Assembly: GCA_947561395.2 (NCBI GenBank)
Contig: OX387183.1
Span: 42,700,901-42,764,900 of the forward strand
Origin: Buxus sempervirens
Taxonomy: Eukaryota; Streptophyta; Magnoliopsida; Buxales; Buxaceae
Reading direction: 5' to 3'
DNA: 64,000 bases
Under the pieces are notes generated by a model that was not told the origin of the DNA, did not search any database, and saw nothing but the letters and a program-made list of their open reading frames with translations. A program made the position numbers and the translations under genes. Shown piece after piece: positions 32,930 to 45,787 of this stretch. Position 1 is the stretch's first letter, and every line of letters begins with the position of its first letter.

Positions 32930-33600
32930 CTAGGATTTGGAATAAAGAGGAATTGGAATAGAGATAAAGAAAGTAAAAAGGGAACAAAGAAAATAAAAAC
33001 ATGAACAAACACAAGATAAGTTAGGAATAGATTGCACAAATAACTCAACAAAAATTAAGAAATCAAACCAAGGTAAAAAGTGTGTAATAATGAACTAAAA
33101 AAGTGATAAAACAAGTCTTAAATAGAAATCATTTGAAAGAAATTGAGAAGGAAACAAAATCTGCAAAAATCAGGCCGAGCGCTCAGGACCGCTCAGGATC
33201 GCTCAGGGCGATCTGGTTGGCGCTCGTGTTCTGCTGAGAACAGAAATTTGGGATTTTTACACAGAAGCAATAATTGACCATTCCAACCATAGAAACTATT
33301 TCAAATCGACAATATAAGGCATCTCAAGAGTAAAGAAACCATTTTAAGTAAATGCCCTAAATATTTGAGCATCGATTGAAAATATTTTCGTCAAAAATTG
33401 AGCCCTAGCCGCAGATTTTCGTATGAGAAATTTTTGGAAAATAAACTTGAAGTAGAAGAGAGATGAGAGCGTACCTGAAGTGTCGTTTGAGGATGAAGAA
33501 GAGCTGATGGAGGTTGGAGAAGTCGAGCGCAAGTTTGGGGATTGAGTCTTAGCGTGCGTTGAGCATGGTTTTATAAAAGTTATTTAAGTGAGCGCTCGAC
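32930..33600 (-). promoter_or_regulatory. Promoter, dyads and leader intron of the LTR-D antisense gene
   Basis: Reading the minus strand, a palindrome GAGCGCTC (33590-33597) is followed by TTTTATAAAA (TATA at about 33570-33578), then a short exon, a donor at 33474 and an intron of about 545 nt to the ATG. Inside the intron a dyad-rich block (33176-33226) has outer arms CGAGCGC / GCGCTCG and repeated AGGACCGCTCAGG. The element's own LTR has the matching word at 38481-38519. Confidence 0.65.
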
Positions 33601-34464
33601 TTAGGGTTTAAACCCAAGTCAGCCATCCTCAGTGCCCATTGATTGAGGCACTGAACACCCAGTTTCTTTAGGAATTAATAAACTAAAAAGAAAAAGTTAA
33701 ATTAAATAATAAAGATAATTGTGATTGTATAATACCTAGAGTTAATTTATAATAGCCCACGATCATAAGGAATATTAATACAACAAAGATGAATTCAGTA
33801 AAATAATTATATTTGAAAACACTAAAAATTTGAATTATTAGAGAATACAGAAAAGTTTAAAACTTTATTTGGAATAATAATTAGAGTTTGTATAAAGTTT
33901 GTCCAGAAAATTTTGGTAATTGCAAATCAACACCTTCGATGAATTTAGCTATTTTGCAAATGCCTGATTAGAATTGATTGATATATAAAATAATATATTT
34001 GATCACAAAATTATATTGAGGATGGATGCATAATTAAATTATTATTGCTGGATATTGTTTGCTGCCTGTTGAGCTCGTTGCACTAGAACATGCCCAGGGT
34101 GTGGTGAAGCACGGTACCATGTGGAACTGCACCTGAGCACAAAACCTTATGCAATATGGGATATGTATTAGTATGAATAGATGTGTGTAAATATGTATTG
34201 TGAATGCAGTATTTTAATACAAGTTAAGCTAGAAGGAATCCGTAATTTTCTTCTCAAGATTGCATATAAGCAGACGCGTTTATATGTACAGATTGATGAT
34301 AGAAGATTTGTGGAATTCTTCTACAATATTTTTGAAGTTAAATTATATTTTGAGAAATGGAATGGAAATGAGAGAAATTTTGGATTATTATGAATTGTTG
34401 AAATTTTGTTCTGAAATATAGAATAAAGATGATTGCTTTAAATTTCGAGGTCAAAATTTTTATT

Positions 34465-34476
34465 AGGTGGGTAGGA
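34465..34476 (+). other. Polypurine tract of LTR-D element
   Basis: AGGTGGGTAGGA directly precedes the 3' LTR start TGTAAGACCC. Confidence 0.75.
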
Positions 34477-34756
34477 TGTAAGACCCTGAATTTTCACGTA
34501 ATAAATAAATAAATGTATAAATAAAATAAAATATGAGTTAAGTTATAATGAAAATAAAAAGTGAAGATTTAAAGGGCAAGTAATTCAAATGAGTAATAAG
34601 TTGTAAATGAAGGACTTTTAAGGAAATTAGCCTAAAAGGGTATTTTGGTAATTTATAAATAAATCATGAAATAATAATTAGGATTAGAAAATAGAAGAAA
34701 ATAATTTATTTAGGCAAGTTAGAAATTAAAAAGTAGTAATAAAAGCCTAAAAGAGG

Positions 34757-37546
34757 TGTGAGACACGGGAAAAAAATCACCCACCGTCAACACACGGGGC
34801 TCAAATTAAAGAGTGGGAGAGTCGCCACCATTCAGAAATATAGGGTGAGAATGGACACCAAAAGATTAAAGATAAGAAAAAAAAAAGAGACAAAAGAAAC
34901 ATTCTAGGATAAAAATAACCCTACTTGAAAATCAAATCCAGAGATGGGTAAGGGAATTAGATTATGAACGGGGGAAGGTGTTAGGCACCCCCATTCATCC
35001 ACGCGAAGTGGTAGCCAAGTGTATGTTCATGCAAAAATAAGAAAGCTTGCTAAAATCATAGAAAACCTTGAAAAAGGACCAATGTATGATATTTCCACAT
35101 GAAGATCTAAATGGATTCTAGATCCTCTCTTATGTCAACATCATTTCTGGAATATTACAAAAAGATGTAAATCAAAGCACAAGTTATTCAAAAACCAAGT
35201 TGAATCAAATCCGGAAAATTCGGTGAAAAGTAATGCCATTTGTCTTGAAATCATTCAAATACAATTTTAAATCTAATCAAACCAAATCCATTTGAAAGAT
35301 TAAAGTAAATAGGGGTCTCATGCAAAATTTCACTTCATTCCGATAAAAATCCTAGGAGTTATGCTCCTTTAAGGTTGCTGTTGGGGATAATCAAAAAGTG
35401 ATAAGTGGGCAACTTTGGGAAATTGCATAGAAAAATCCACTCCATAAAAATCCACGAAATTTGGTGTGATTGAAGTCTGTATAGCCATCTTTCAAAAGAA
35501 ACTAGCCTCATACAAAAATCCCTTCGGATGTGCCTTGGGTGATCTCCCGAACAGGCCCCGAAGATCACAGATTTACACAGAAAAATGCCATTGAGCAGTT
35601 CTGAGTAAATCGGCTACCAATAATTCAAATGGAATCAAAAAATTATGAAACTAACTGGATTTAAAAATAGACTCATAAAGGAGTGTCCAGAAACAAAAAT
35701 CACTCGAATCGGACTTAAAACGAACACATGGCGCTCCGTCGAAGTGACAAGTTCTGTATTTGAACCTGAACTGTCAAATCAACTTCGACAGAGAGGTGTA
35801 AAAAATCCGTTGGATAGAAATTTATGAAATTTGGTGGACATAAACTAGACAGCCTCCCCTTTCCCATGGTTCTGGAATCGCTCCAAAATTCATCCGGACG
35901 ATGAAGTTATGAGCGTCCAAAGTAAGGGTACAGGTGCTGTCCAGTTAGGCCCTTTTTGAGTAAAACCAACTCAAAATTGTGATAAAGTGTGTGCCATTCG
36001 TGCAAGATGAACACAAATCTTTGAAAAATCATTTGAAAAAATTCCAGAATTGATTGAGGCCATTTATTTGAGATTTATCACAATAAATGCAATAAACCCC
36101 AAATATGAGCCTATCCCACCAAAATGGTACTATGTATGTGCAAGTGTGAGAAACCATACAAGATCAATACAACAACAAAGCATGCATACATATTCATCAA
36201 AATAAGGTTCTATAACAACCTAGGGTTCCGTTCCATTATCGTTTCCCTTTGTTCTCTCCCCCTGTTAAACACGGTTCTTCAAGATAATCAAGGGTACTTT
36301 GAATATGAAATGGTTTACAATCAATCAAAAGGCTTTATGCTACATAGGTTCTAGTGCTAGGGTCAATCCCCAGTCTCGTTTCTCCTAGATCCCGCCTCCA
36401 CGTTTTACGGCTAGGGGGAGTCTCGAGATACTTTGACCCGGGGAAGGGTTTTCACACACGAAGAATGCCTTATTCTACAGAAAGGTAGAAGAATAGATCT
36501 AGATCTAGGAATGTAAAGACAGAAAATAAAACAAAAGTTTGAGGCTTACCTGGGTTCTAGATGCGATCCCGCAGCGGTTTTCTTCTTCTCTTGGAGTTCT
36601 TCTTGGCGAGAATTCAAAACAAGAGTTAATGGCCATTTGCTTAAGGAGGAGCCTCCTATTTATAGGCAAAGGCTAGGGTTAGGGTTGGTGAGAATGGTAG
36701 ACACAAAATAATGTTTATAGCCCACCAACCTTAACCCTAAGGCTATTTCCGAGATTTCCCCTCATTTAATGAGGGATATGATGGTAAAAGTGAAAAACTC
36801 TCGGAAAACCCTAATTTTGAGCAAAACTTATGTATCCGGCATATCAGGCCGGATACACAAGGGTCTTAATGTATCCGGTATATAATACCGGATATACTAA
36901 GGATTGCTTGTATCCGGTATCTTTCACCGGATACAAGGAAGAACACTTGTATCCGGCCTGAGTTGCCGGATACAAGGAAAAAAGCCTTTTTTCGAATTTT
37001 AACACAGGCAATACTTATTTACATGTAATATCATTTAAGTAAATGTCCTCGTATTTTTTAATCTCCATTTACTTAAGATATTACATGTAAATAAGCAAAC
37101 ACCCCCCCCCCATTTGAATCCATTAAAAATAGTTCCAGACCCAAATTCCAAGTGAATAAAAAGTCAACTTTCCAGTTCTAGGCAAAATTCCGATTTTTCA
37201 GGTCTAGAAAAAAGGTTCAATATGTTAAAACCAAGGTATTCGTCAAGATTTAAAATCTCAAAAAATTCATTTATGCAATAACATTGCTAAAAACCTGATT
37301 ACCGGGAAAAATTATCTGGAAATCTTGCTTTAAAAAATATTTCATTTTCTTGGGTCAAAAGTCAACAAAATTCAACCGGTAAAAGTTTGACTTTACACAA
37401 AAGATTGAATTCGGGCCTTTTCCTTTTCCGTTTAGGATTCAAATGGGTTAAGTATCTCAAACCCAATGCAAAGAATTGAAAATTTCAATAAAATATTTCT
37501 CTCCTTCAAGATTTATCAAAAATCGTGCAATTTTGGGGTGTCTACA
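34757..37546 (-). mobile_element. Solo LTR-A (reverse strand)
   Basis: This 2790-bp insertion has a perfect AGAGG duplication (34752-34756 and 37547-37551). On the minus strand it reads TGTAGACACCCC...TCTCACA. It has four TATCCGG dyads (36832-36973), a TATA box at about 36656-36664 and a C-rich U3. The absence of internal sequence with intact target duplication indicates a solo LTR. It lacks the 160-bp duplication found in copy A1. Confidence 0.93.
36832..36973 (-). repeat. Four 25-bp TATCCGG dyads, exact 39-bp period
   Basis: Units start at 36832, 36871, 36910 and 36949. Arms are conserved while the 9-bp centres vary. Read in LTR orientation, the first and last centres are the same as in copy A1 (CAACTCAGG and CCTGATATG) and the two middle ones differ. 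Confidence 0.95.
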
Positions 37547-38480
37547 AGAGGAAAAAGGGTAATTAGGAGATTTCGAGTCTTAATTGGGAGAAAAAGTAAC
37601 CAATTTGGGTTTTAGGTGATATTTAGGGTTTAAGTAATTATTATGTACGAAATTATGTTGCAATGAGGAGTTTAAATAATAAGAGATTTGATTAGTATTG
37701 TTTTGGTAGAAAAATAGAAGGTGGAGAAAAAGTAGGAATTAATTAGAATGAGTTAGACTTTAACTAGACCACCATAGGGTTGGGTTAGCCTAATTAAAGG
37801 AGCCTATTAGGGTTGGTTTAGGATTTTTATAGCTTGCTTAGTATGAATAGTAGAAGAAGGGTTTAAAAGAGAGAATTTTCATAGGTTAGATAATGAGAGA
37901 AAAGAGGAGGAAGAAGAGAAGAAGAAGGTTGCTGGAGATGTCTGACCAGTCTCCATCAAATCACGATCGGGGAACATCCAGACGGCGGATCAACTTCAAA
38001 TTTGGCGATTTTGTTCATAACGGATGGATCTACAATATGAACGGTGGAGATTTGAATTGAAGGACTCTAGGTTGGTACGATTGGGAGCAGAATTTGTGTC
38101 CAGAATTAGAAACTCTAAAAAGGAAGAAGGATTTAACGCATGAGGCAAGTAGTAACTCTTGAAAACTTGAGGAATTGCATGGTTTCGTTTTCTGTGATTT
38201 ATTATGGTTTAGTTTGATTAGCCGGAAAGGATTTTACATAGAATCGTATGGTTTATATTTTATAGTTTTGTGTTCTTGAAGGATTTGCTAAAGTATAGAA
38301 GAAACCTTGATTTGATCATGTAGATTATCATAGGTTGGTAAATAATTGGTACAAATTAATCTAGGAGGTAGTAGGTGTGATTTATAGCATTAGGGAATTG
38401 GTTTAGAGCAATTAAACACAAAGCAAAAGCATAAAAATCCGAAATTGGTAAATCTTGAAAATTTAAGCTGAAATTTGTAC

Positions 38481-38519
38481 GAGCGCCTAGGACCGCCTAG
38501 CTTGCCGAGGTAGGCGCTC
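38481..38519 (+). repeat. GAGCGCCTA dyad in LTR-D
   Basis: Perfect 9-bp arms GAGCGCCTA / TAGGCGCTC enclose GGACCGCCTAGC. The core 'AGGACCGC' and its order match the block at 33176-33226 in the same element's antisense leader. Confidence 0.85.
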
Positions 38520-40095
38520 TATACAGAATTTAAGGAATTTTGGGATTTTTGTAATATGATCAAATACCTAGTAATTTTTCTAGTAAGATAATCATTCTAT
38601 CAACTTTATAAGGACCTAATTGAGGTATAGAAATTTCTAAAATTATATTTTGAAAATAACCAAGTAATTGGAAGTTCTAAGGACAGGTTAGAGTATGAAA
38701 AGGGCAAACTTAAAGGTAACCACAATAGGAATAATACTAGCTTGTATTTATGGATTAAAAAAAATTACCTTCTAAAACTATATTCTAGGTTTAAGGAATG
38801 TGTTGGAAAGTGTAAATACAGAGAATTGAAATAAATGCTCTCTTCAGTACTAATATGGAAACTTGGAATTACAATAAGGGGATTAATGAAGGAAACTCCA
38901 AGCAAGGCTTGAATCACTTTTATTTGTGCTCAAAATGTGAATACTGGTTACTGGAATTGTATAAACTTTGATTTTCATTGAACTTATATTTCATGAGTTT
39001 TATTTGAAATATATTTAAGAAATTGCATATGTCATCCTGCAAAAGATTTTATCTTGGGTTTATAAGAATTGAATCATGGTGATCTCTTGGAAGTGAATGT
39101 TTTGGTATGTATTGGATTGTGGTATGTTGGTTTTATTGTGTTTTGTGTCAGTGGGCTTAGCTGGTTATGGATCCATAGTTTTGGCTGATAGCTAAGTGGT
39201 ATTTCGTTTGGGTTGAGTTACTCGTACAAGCGCGCTTCCTTTGCAAGTTAGTTTGCATTGGGGGGTCTTGTGTCTGTAGGGTCATTTCGAGCCTCGCTGG
39301 TGATTCCTGTACATTTGGATCAGCAGCCATCTCCATGTATTGATTTTGGTGCTGCATGCTGGTGGTACATACCAAATCTGCTGAGTTCGTGCCCAATAAG
39401 TCAATGACTACGGCTCCTATCTAAGGTGATATTCACGGGTTTGAGTGTCTTAGAAGCAGTGCTATCAGTCGTACGGTGGTATAGCATTTATTTGAGTGTC
39501 ATCTCAAAAACTTATCATCTTTGTGAGTCTTGCAACGACACGTGTTTTATCACTATTTTTTAGTTTTATTTATCGATATCATCTTTTGCTTGTATTTTAC
39601 GTATGAATACATGTTTTATCGCTTTACTTGGAATTGCTAGTGATAACTTGGATTTATCGCCTTATCGTGGATTAATCGTAGACCTCATGATTACTTGCTT
39701 AATTTAGACTGTTTACTTGCATGCACCTACTACTTGCTGAGATGTAAATCTCACTCCGTTTTCACCTATTTTTCAGATTTGTTTGGAGAGATCGCGAAGA
39801 TGGGGTTTATTTGATGGGTAGAATTGTAATTGATATTATTGTCCACATTTTGATTAGACAAATTTTATTGTAAACTGATTTGATTAAACTGAATAAACAA
39901 TTGTTTTATTTCCCACCAAAACTCTGATGTAATTAACTAACTTTAAAATTTATTGTGAATCTTAGTTTGTATCTGACCCCAGCTTCGTGGTAACACCCCG
40001 AGTTTTGTTGTTGAGCCGGACTTGGGTTGTTATAGTAGCGAATCGGGTTCGGGTTGGGTGCTGGTTTTGCACTGACCCGGGTTTGGGGCATTGCA

Positions 40096-41325
40096 ATAGC
40101 ACTGGATGTCCGATGAGCCACTTGAAACTATATTGTGGAGCACTCTGCCAGTACGGAAGGGATGATGGTGTATTGATTCAAATTTTTCAGAGAAGCTTGT
40201 ACGGCCCATTTTTAAGGTGATTCTCTACCTTGGATCACGGAAAAATTAGAAGATGGAAAGACTTAGCAGATGCCTTCTTAGCACAATACTGTTTAAACTC
40301 GGAGATCGTACTAGATTAGTAAGACATGTTGAAGATGAGCAAGGGGAGAGATGAAACCATAAGGCAGTACGCCAAGAGATGGAGAGAGGCAACAGCCCAA
40401 GTTAGACCACTTATGTTTGAGCAGGAGAGGATCTCCACTTTTATCACCAAACTGGGACAGCCCTTTTACAATCACTTGGTGGGTCAAACCACCACAAATT
40501 TCGCTGCTTTGGTTCAAGTGGCAGATCGCATAGAGGACGGAATTAAGACTGGGAAGATAATTGATTATTCTACCACGGGTAATCAACAAGATTCCACTTC
40601 CAATTTTTCTGCTCAAAATAAAGGCAATGGGGGTAAAGAAGAATGGAGGCAAAAAAGAAGGAGAAGTAAATATGGTACATCAACCCTCTCTTCCCAAAAA
40701 ACCTATCCATATCAATGTCTCCACCCCGCAATCCCTGCCATTCCAACAACCACAAACCATCCCTCAAGCTCCCATGAACATTAATTTTTCCCCATCTGTG
40801 CCTGAAAATCAGAAGAGGGTTTTTACTAAGGAAGAGAGGGATGCCTAGATGGCAACCAGAAGAAATAGAGTGTTTACTCCTATTCCCGTATCTCCCTCTC
40901 AATTACTGCTGACTTTGTTGAAGGCGGGGTATGTGACCTTAAAGGAGCCAAAACCGAATGCATCCAAAGGAAGGAATTTTGATTCGTCAGTCACTTGTGA
41001 TTTTCACATGGGTGCACCGGGGCACTCAATTGACAAGTACTGGCCTCTGAAGCACACCATCCAAGATTTACTGGATCAGAAAACCCTGTCTTTCAATACA
41101 GGTGCTCCCACACCCTCTGGGAGTGATATTGGGCAAAACCCTTTGCCCTGTCATAATGGAGTAGGACCATCCAACTCAATTACAACCATTTCCTCTATCA
41201 AAAGAATCTTTGACCCCTCTCAATTGATTGCTCCCATTGGGACTACTGTTAAAGTCCATTTCAACAGAGAAGAGAGGGAAGATGGAATCAATGTGGTCTC
41301 TGGAGAAAGGAGAATGAGGATATGA
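40096..41325 (+). pseudogene. Tat gag (3' part)
   Basis: The start is displaced by the LTR-D insertion. The retrotransposon gag core is visible: LKLYCGALCQYGRDD, FQRSLYGP, WKDLADAFLAQY and IRQYAKRWREATAQV. A basic/Pro-rich linker follows, with a shift of frame near 40650-40690, then a C-terminal zinc-knuckle-like block (CDFHMGAPGHS...LKHTIQDLL, about 41000-41070). The usual Cys before W in this block is Tyr (DKYW). In-frame stops lie at about 40218, 40312-40318 and 40846. No functional product is expected. Confidence 0.85.
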
Positions 41326-41822
41326 ATTCCTCATTGAATCGGGCCTCCTCCCTCGTGGCCCAAATCAATATTTCCAAACCTCCCCGAATCATTAATTGCA
41401 ACTCACCCAATTCAGCTCCACCCATCTCATCAAAAACCCAATTGGTCATCAATTATGACCCCACCACCGCTTCAATTACATCCTTTTCTTCATCGTCCTC
41501 TCAACCCCCACAATTGGAGACACCCAAGAAATTGCCTCCACATACTATCCATGTTCCTTCACCAAATCCTACATCTATTACTTCTCCATCTATCAAACCT
41601 AACCTTTCCCCTATGGTAATCAATGTACCAAGACCCGAATACTTGGAGTCCGCTGTACCTTGAAATTACAGCGAGGGCATAACAACCACTGTTCCAAGGT
41701 TTGATAGGGAGAACAAGGGGGAGGTGAATTTAATGACATGATCCGGAAGATGTGTTGGAGAAGGAGAGAAAGGAAAAGAACATAAAACAGAAAAAGAGAA
41801 GAGAGAGGCAGATGAAAAGAAA
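41326..41822 (+). other. Pro/Ser-rich linker between Tat gag and protease
   Basis: An open stretch (to 41663) rich in Pro, Ser and Asn with a repeated 'I(N/H)VP(R/S)P' flavour, then a Lys/Glu-rich stretch. It appears to be part of the former polyprotein but has no recognisable domain. Confidence 0.5.
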
Positions 41823-42644
41823 ATGAAAGGGAAGGCAAAGGTGAGTGAAGACACCCCCCAGGTTGTTGGTAACGAGACGGCAGATCTCATTAAAATAATA
41901 AGGAAGAGTGAATTCAATCTTGTTGACCAGTTAAACAAGGTTCCCGCCCAGATTTCAATATTGGGACTTTTGCTTAATTCAGAAAAGCACAGGGAATCTC
42001 TGCTAAAGGTACTTCAGGGTGCACACGTACCCAATAATATTGATCCAGACCAACTCGGCAAAATGGTTGGGCAAATTTTATCACTTAATGTGATTAGCTT
42101 CTCAGAAAGCGAAATAAGGTCGAGTGGTTGTTACCATGTTGATCGCTTGCACATAACTGTGCTTTGTAAGGGCAGCATGATAGCAAGGTTTTTAATTGAC
42201 AATGGGTCGGCTTTAAATGTATGCCTGTTGGTTACTTTTTTCAAGCTAGGTTTGGATCAATCCAAAATTAAGCAGAATGGAAGGATAATAAGAGCTTTTG
42301 ATAGCTCTAAAACACACTCCCTAGGGGAGGTTGAATTGCCAATCACTATTGGGCTGAATATTTTCAATATCACGTTTGTGGTGATAGATATCCCGGCGGT
42401 ATTCAACTTGCTCCTAGGAAGACCGTGGATCCATTCAGCTAGGGCAATACCATCTTCCCTCCACCAAAGGGTAAAATACATAAGAATGACTGTCTTAGAC
42501 GAAAATTTAATCCCTCCTATCGTGCCACCTGATGTGCCTTATATCAATATTGAATTAACAGCCGAAAAGATTGCATTCAACTTTTTCAGTTTGAAACTGT
42601 CAATTTTATACCTGGGTGGTGCTAGGATAAAAGGAAGAAATTAA
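41823..42644 (+). pseudogene. Tat aspartic protease region
   Basis: The protease motif is MIARFLIDNGSALNVC (D-N-G, the form usual in Tat elements, at about 42180-42225), followed by GEVELPITIG and the flap-distal LLLGRPWIHSARAIPSSLHQ typical of gypsy proteases. The N-terminal part (VDQLNKVPAQISILGLLLNSEKHR) is the conserved linker that precedes the protease in this lineage. The reading frame is open over 273 codons, but the surrounding frames are broken. Confidence 0.85.
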
Positions 42645-43765
42645 CAAATGCAGAAAAGATGGTGGAAAAAGTGTTGAGAAAATATGATTTTCATCTAGGA
42701 AAAGGATTCTGGGTAAATCAACAAGGAAGGGCGGAACCAGTGAAGGCAAAAAAACTAATCCCAAGAGCGGGGTTAGGAATGAAGCCAAGAAAGTGGAGGA
42801 GAGATAAGCAGAGAGAAGACGGAAATGGAGAGAAAAGAATCAAGGAAAACTTTTCTGAAGCTTTCTCATCTGATTCAACTATCTCATCCCATAGATCAAT
42901 CCAAACCCCCATACTTTAATGTCAATCCCTTCAAGAAACCTTACATCCCAACCGTGCAACCATATAGCTCACCTTTACCACCTTCTTCACCCAAAGCCAC
43001 ATTTGAGCCTAAGCCACTGCCACGAGAGTAGCAAGACTTCACAGAGGAAGCCGGGGCATTCTTTGCCATGGCCAAGGGCAGAGAAAAAGAAGAAGCAAAA
43101 ATAGAAAGAGAGTTGCCTTTCATTGATTGGGCAACAATAAAGATTCCAGATGAAGCCAATTCTGAAGTCAGCCTTGAAGCAGAAAAGGGCAATATCTCTA
43201 ATCCGGTAATGATAGTATCGGATTCAAAGTTTGAGGAGGAGCAGGCTTGCACTTTATCACCTGCTCCAAAAGATCTTGTTTTGAAAAACTGGGAGGAAAC
43301 TCCCTTAACTTTTGAGGCCGCATATGGTTGGCAAACAACTGTGGCCTCCAAAAAAAAACTCCATTAGTGGAATGCCCTTTTTCTGAAGGTTTTAATGAGC
43401 CTTCGTCTTCAGAAAAAGCTTTTTTAGAAGGTTCTCAAAAAACCCAAAAAGATTTTTCAACTTTTTCTAGAAAATTTAAATCTTTCAAAAATGTCCAAAC
43501 TACTTATGAACCATATATGCAAACCGAATTAGAGCAAGTTGAATACGATTTTGACCTTGAGCTCGACTTCGACCTAATGGGGATCGAAGAGGAGACTGAG
43601 GCCGAAGAAGATGACCTTCCAAAAGATATTTCATATCAATTGGAGCGTCATGAAAAGGGTATTCAACCTAATATTGAAGAAACCATTTCCATAAACCTTG
43701 GGACCGAAGAAGACCCAAAAATTGTAAAGATTGGTGCATGCTTGTCTAATCCGCAGTAGAAGGAA
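42645..43765 (+). pseudogene. Tat polyprotein segment between protease and RT
   Basis: Pieces of a former frame (42659-42919, 43068-43367 and 43328-43759) include RKYDFHLGKGFWVNQQGRAEP, an acidic segment, and ISINLGTEEDPKIVKIGACLS, the usual lead-in to Tat RT. Several frameshifts separate them. Confidence 0.75.
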
Positions 43766-45055
43766 ATGTCACAATTCTTGGCCGATTACAAGGACGTGTT
43801 CGCATGGTCTTATCGAGATATGCCAGGGTTGGACACAAACATGGTTGTACACAGGCTACCAATTCTACCAAGATTAAAGCCAGTTAAGCAAAAATTGAGA
43901 AGGTTGAAACCAGAATGGACCTTAAAGGTTAAGGATGAAGTGGTTAAGTAGTTTCAAGCCGGATTTTTGGCGGTTCCCACATATCCTAAATGGTTAGCTA
44001 ATATTGTGCCGGTTTCGAAGAAGGATGGAAATGTCAGAATGTGTGTAGACTACAGAGATCTAAACAAGGCAAGCCCAAAGGATGATTTTCCTCTGCCGCA
44101 CATTGATATTTTAGTTGATAATACCGTGGTATACAACTTGTTTTCATTTATGGACGGTTTCTCTGAGTATAATCAAATTAAGATGGCAAAAGGAGATCAA
44201 GAGAAAACTGCATTCATTACGCCTTGGGGCACCTTTCACAACACAGTTATGCCATTCAGACTTAAGAACACCGGGACATCCTATCAGCGAGCCATGATGG
44301 CCTTTTTTCATGATATGATCCACAAAGAGATGGAAGTTTATGTGGATGACATGATTGCCAAGTCTTGTGAAGAAGATGACCACTTGATCAATTTGAAGAA
44401 GGTATTTGATCGTCTAAGGAAATACAGTCTAAGGCTTAACCCGGCAAATTGCGTTTTTGGAGCCACGTCAGGAAAACTACTTGGATTCATTGTAAGCAGA
44501 AGAGGGATCGAGATTGACCCATCTAAAGCAAAAGCAATTATTGAAATGCCACCACCTAGAACAGAGAAGGAAGTTAGGGGATTTCTTGGAAGAATTCAGT
44601 ATATTAGTAGGTTCATAGCACAGCTCACTGCCATTTGTGAACCGATCTTCAAGCTTCTAAGAAAGAACAACCCTACAATATGGAATGATGATTGCCAGCA
44701 AGCTTTTGACAAGATAAAGGAGTATCTGTTGAATCCACCTGTTCTAGTACCGCCAATTCCAGGGAGACCACTGATCCTTTACTTATCAGTTTCGGAGATA
44801 TCAATGGGGTGTGTATTGGGGCAGCACGATGAGACAAGAAGAAAAGATAAGGCTATCTATTATTTAAGCAAGAAATTAACAGATTATAAGACAAGATATT
44901 CACCTTTGGAAAAGACTTGCTGTGCTTTAGTTTGGGCAACTCAGAGACTTAGGCATTACTTCCTAAGCTATTCTACATTGTTAATATCAAGGATGGATCC
45001 GTTAAAATACTTGTTTGAGAAGCCGGCATTAACTGGTAGAACAGCAAGGTGGTAG
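43766..45055 (+). pseudogene. Tat reverse transcriptase and degenerate gypsy RNase H
   Basis: The RT begins QFLADYKDVFAWSYRDMPG and shows IVPVSKKDGNVRMCVDYRDLN, FPLPHID, FMDGFSEYNQI, TAFITPWGTF, the catalytic YVDDM (about 44338) and RRGIEIDPSKAKAI. A TAG at 43949-43951 breaks it. The following gypsy-type RNase H (LILYLSVSEISMGCVLGQHDE...YSPLEKTCCALVWA) has Ser where the first catalytic Asp would be, as is usual for the degenerate gRH of Tat elements. The frame ends TAG at 45053-45055. Confidence 0.92.
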
Positions 45056-45058
45056 CTT

Positions 45059-45787
45059 TTGCTTTCAGAATTTGACCTTACATACGTCACTCAGAAGGCG
45101 ATTAAAGGTCAATTGATTGCTAATTATCTAGCCGAACATCCTTTACCAGATTACCAGCCGCTTAAGACAAATTTTCCTGACGAGGCTATTTTATTTGCTG
45201 AAAAAGAAGAAAGTGAAAACTCTTGGCAGATGTTCTTTGATGGGCCTGCAAATATGAATGGAAATGGAATCAGAGCGGTCTTAGTAAAACCAGATGGTTC
45301 GCACATCCCAATCCCAGTAAAGTTGAGGTTTCAGTGCACAAATAACATTGCAGAATATGAAGCATATATAATTGAATTACAAATTGCCCTAGATCATGAT
45401 GTTTAGGAACTTCACGTATACGGGGATTCAAGTCTTATCATCTTCCAAACAACTGATGAATAGAAAACCAAAGATCACAAATTGATCCCATATCATCAAT
45501 ATTTGGAAGAAATAAGCACTAAATTTGCTCGAATTTCCTTTAGTTATATGCCAAGATCCAAGAATCAATTTGCGGACGGTCTGGCAACATTGGCTTCAAT
45601 GGTTAGTATCCCAGAAGGGGTAGACATCCAGCCACTTGAAATTGAGGTCAGGGATGAACCAGCTTACTGTCTTGTTCTAGAAGGAGTACAAGAAGAAGAA
45701 ACACCGTGGTTTCAAGATATCAGAAATTTCTTGAATGATCGGAGTTGGCCAAAATGGGCTACTTCTACTGAGAAAAGAACAATATAG
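45059..45787 (+). pseudogene. Tat archaeal-type RNase H
   Basis: After the RT connection (LLSEFDLTYVTQKAIKGQLIANYLAEH), a second RNase H has all three acidic residues in place: MFFDG, NIAEYEA and VYGDSS. It ends with the NQFADGLATLASM block. Stops lie at 45404-45406, about 45461 and 45785. The presence of this extra domain is diagnostic for the Tat lineage. Confidence 0.9.

Larger units (their letters stand above)
25516..40095 (+). mobile_element. LTR-D non-autonomous gypsy-like element (LARD-like) carrying only an antisense gene
   Basis: The 5' LTR is visible at 25516-31050 (interrupted by LTR-B), the PBS at 31055-31066, the PPT at 34465-34476 and the 3' LTR at 34477-40095 (interrupted by a solo LTR-A). 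The 3.4-kb interior has no gag, protease, RT or integrase on either strand; its only coding signal is an antisense ORF. The 3' flank ATAGC runs straight into gag of the Tat element, so the element inserted into that gag. The 5' half of its 5' LTR is displaced by LTR-E and lies off the window. Confidence 0.82.
34477..40095 (+). repeat. 3' LTR of LTR-D element, split by a solo LTR-A
   Basis: It starts TGTAAGACCCTG and ends GGCATTGCA; without the insertion it is about 2.8 kb. A dyad with perfect 9-bp arms GAGCGCCTA / TAGGCGCTC lies at 38481-38519. No gene is present, and the ORFs seen are non-coding. Confidence 0.88.
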
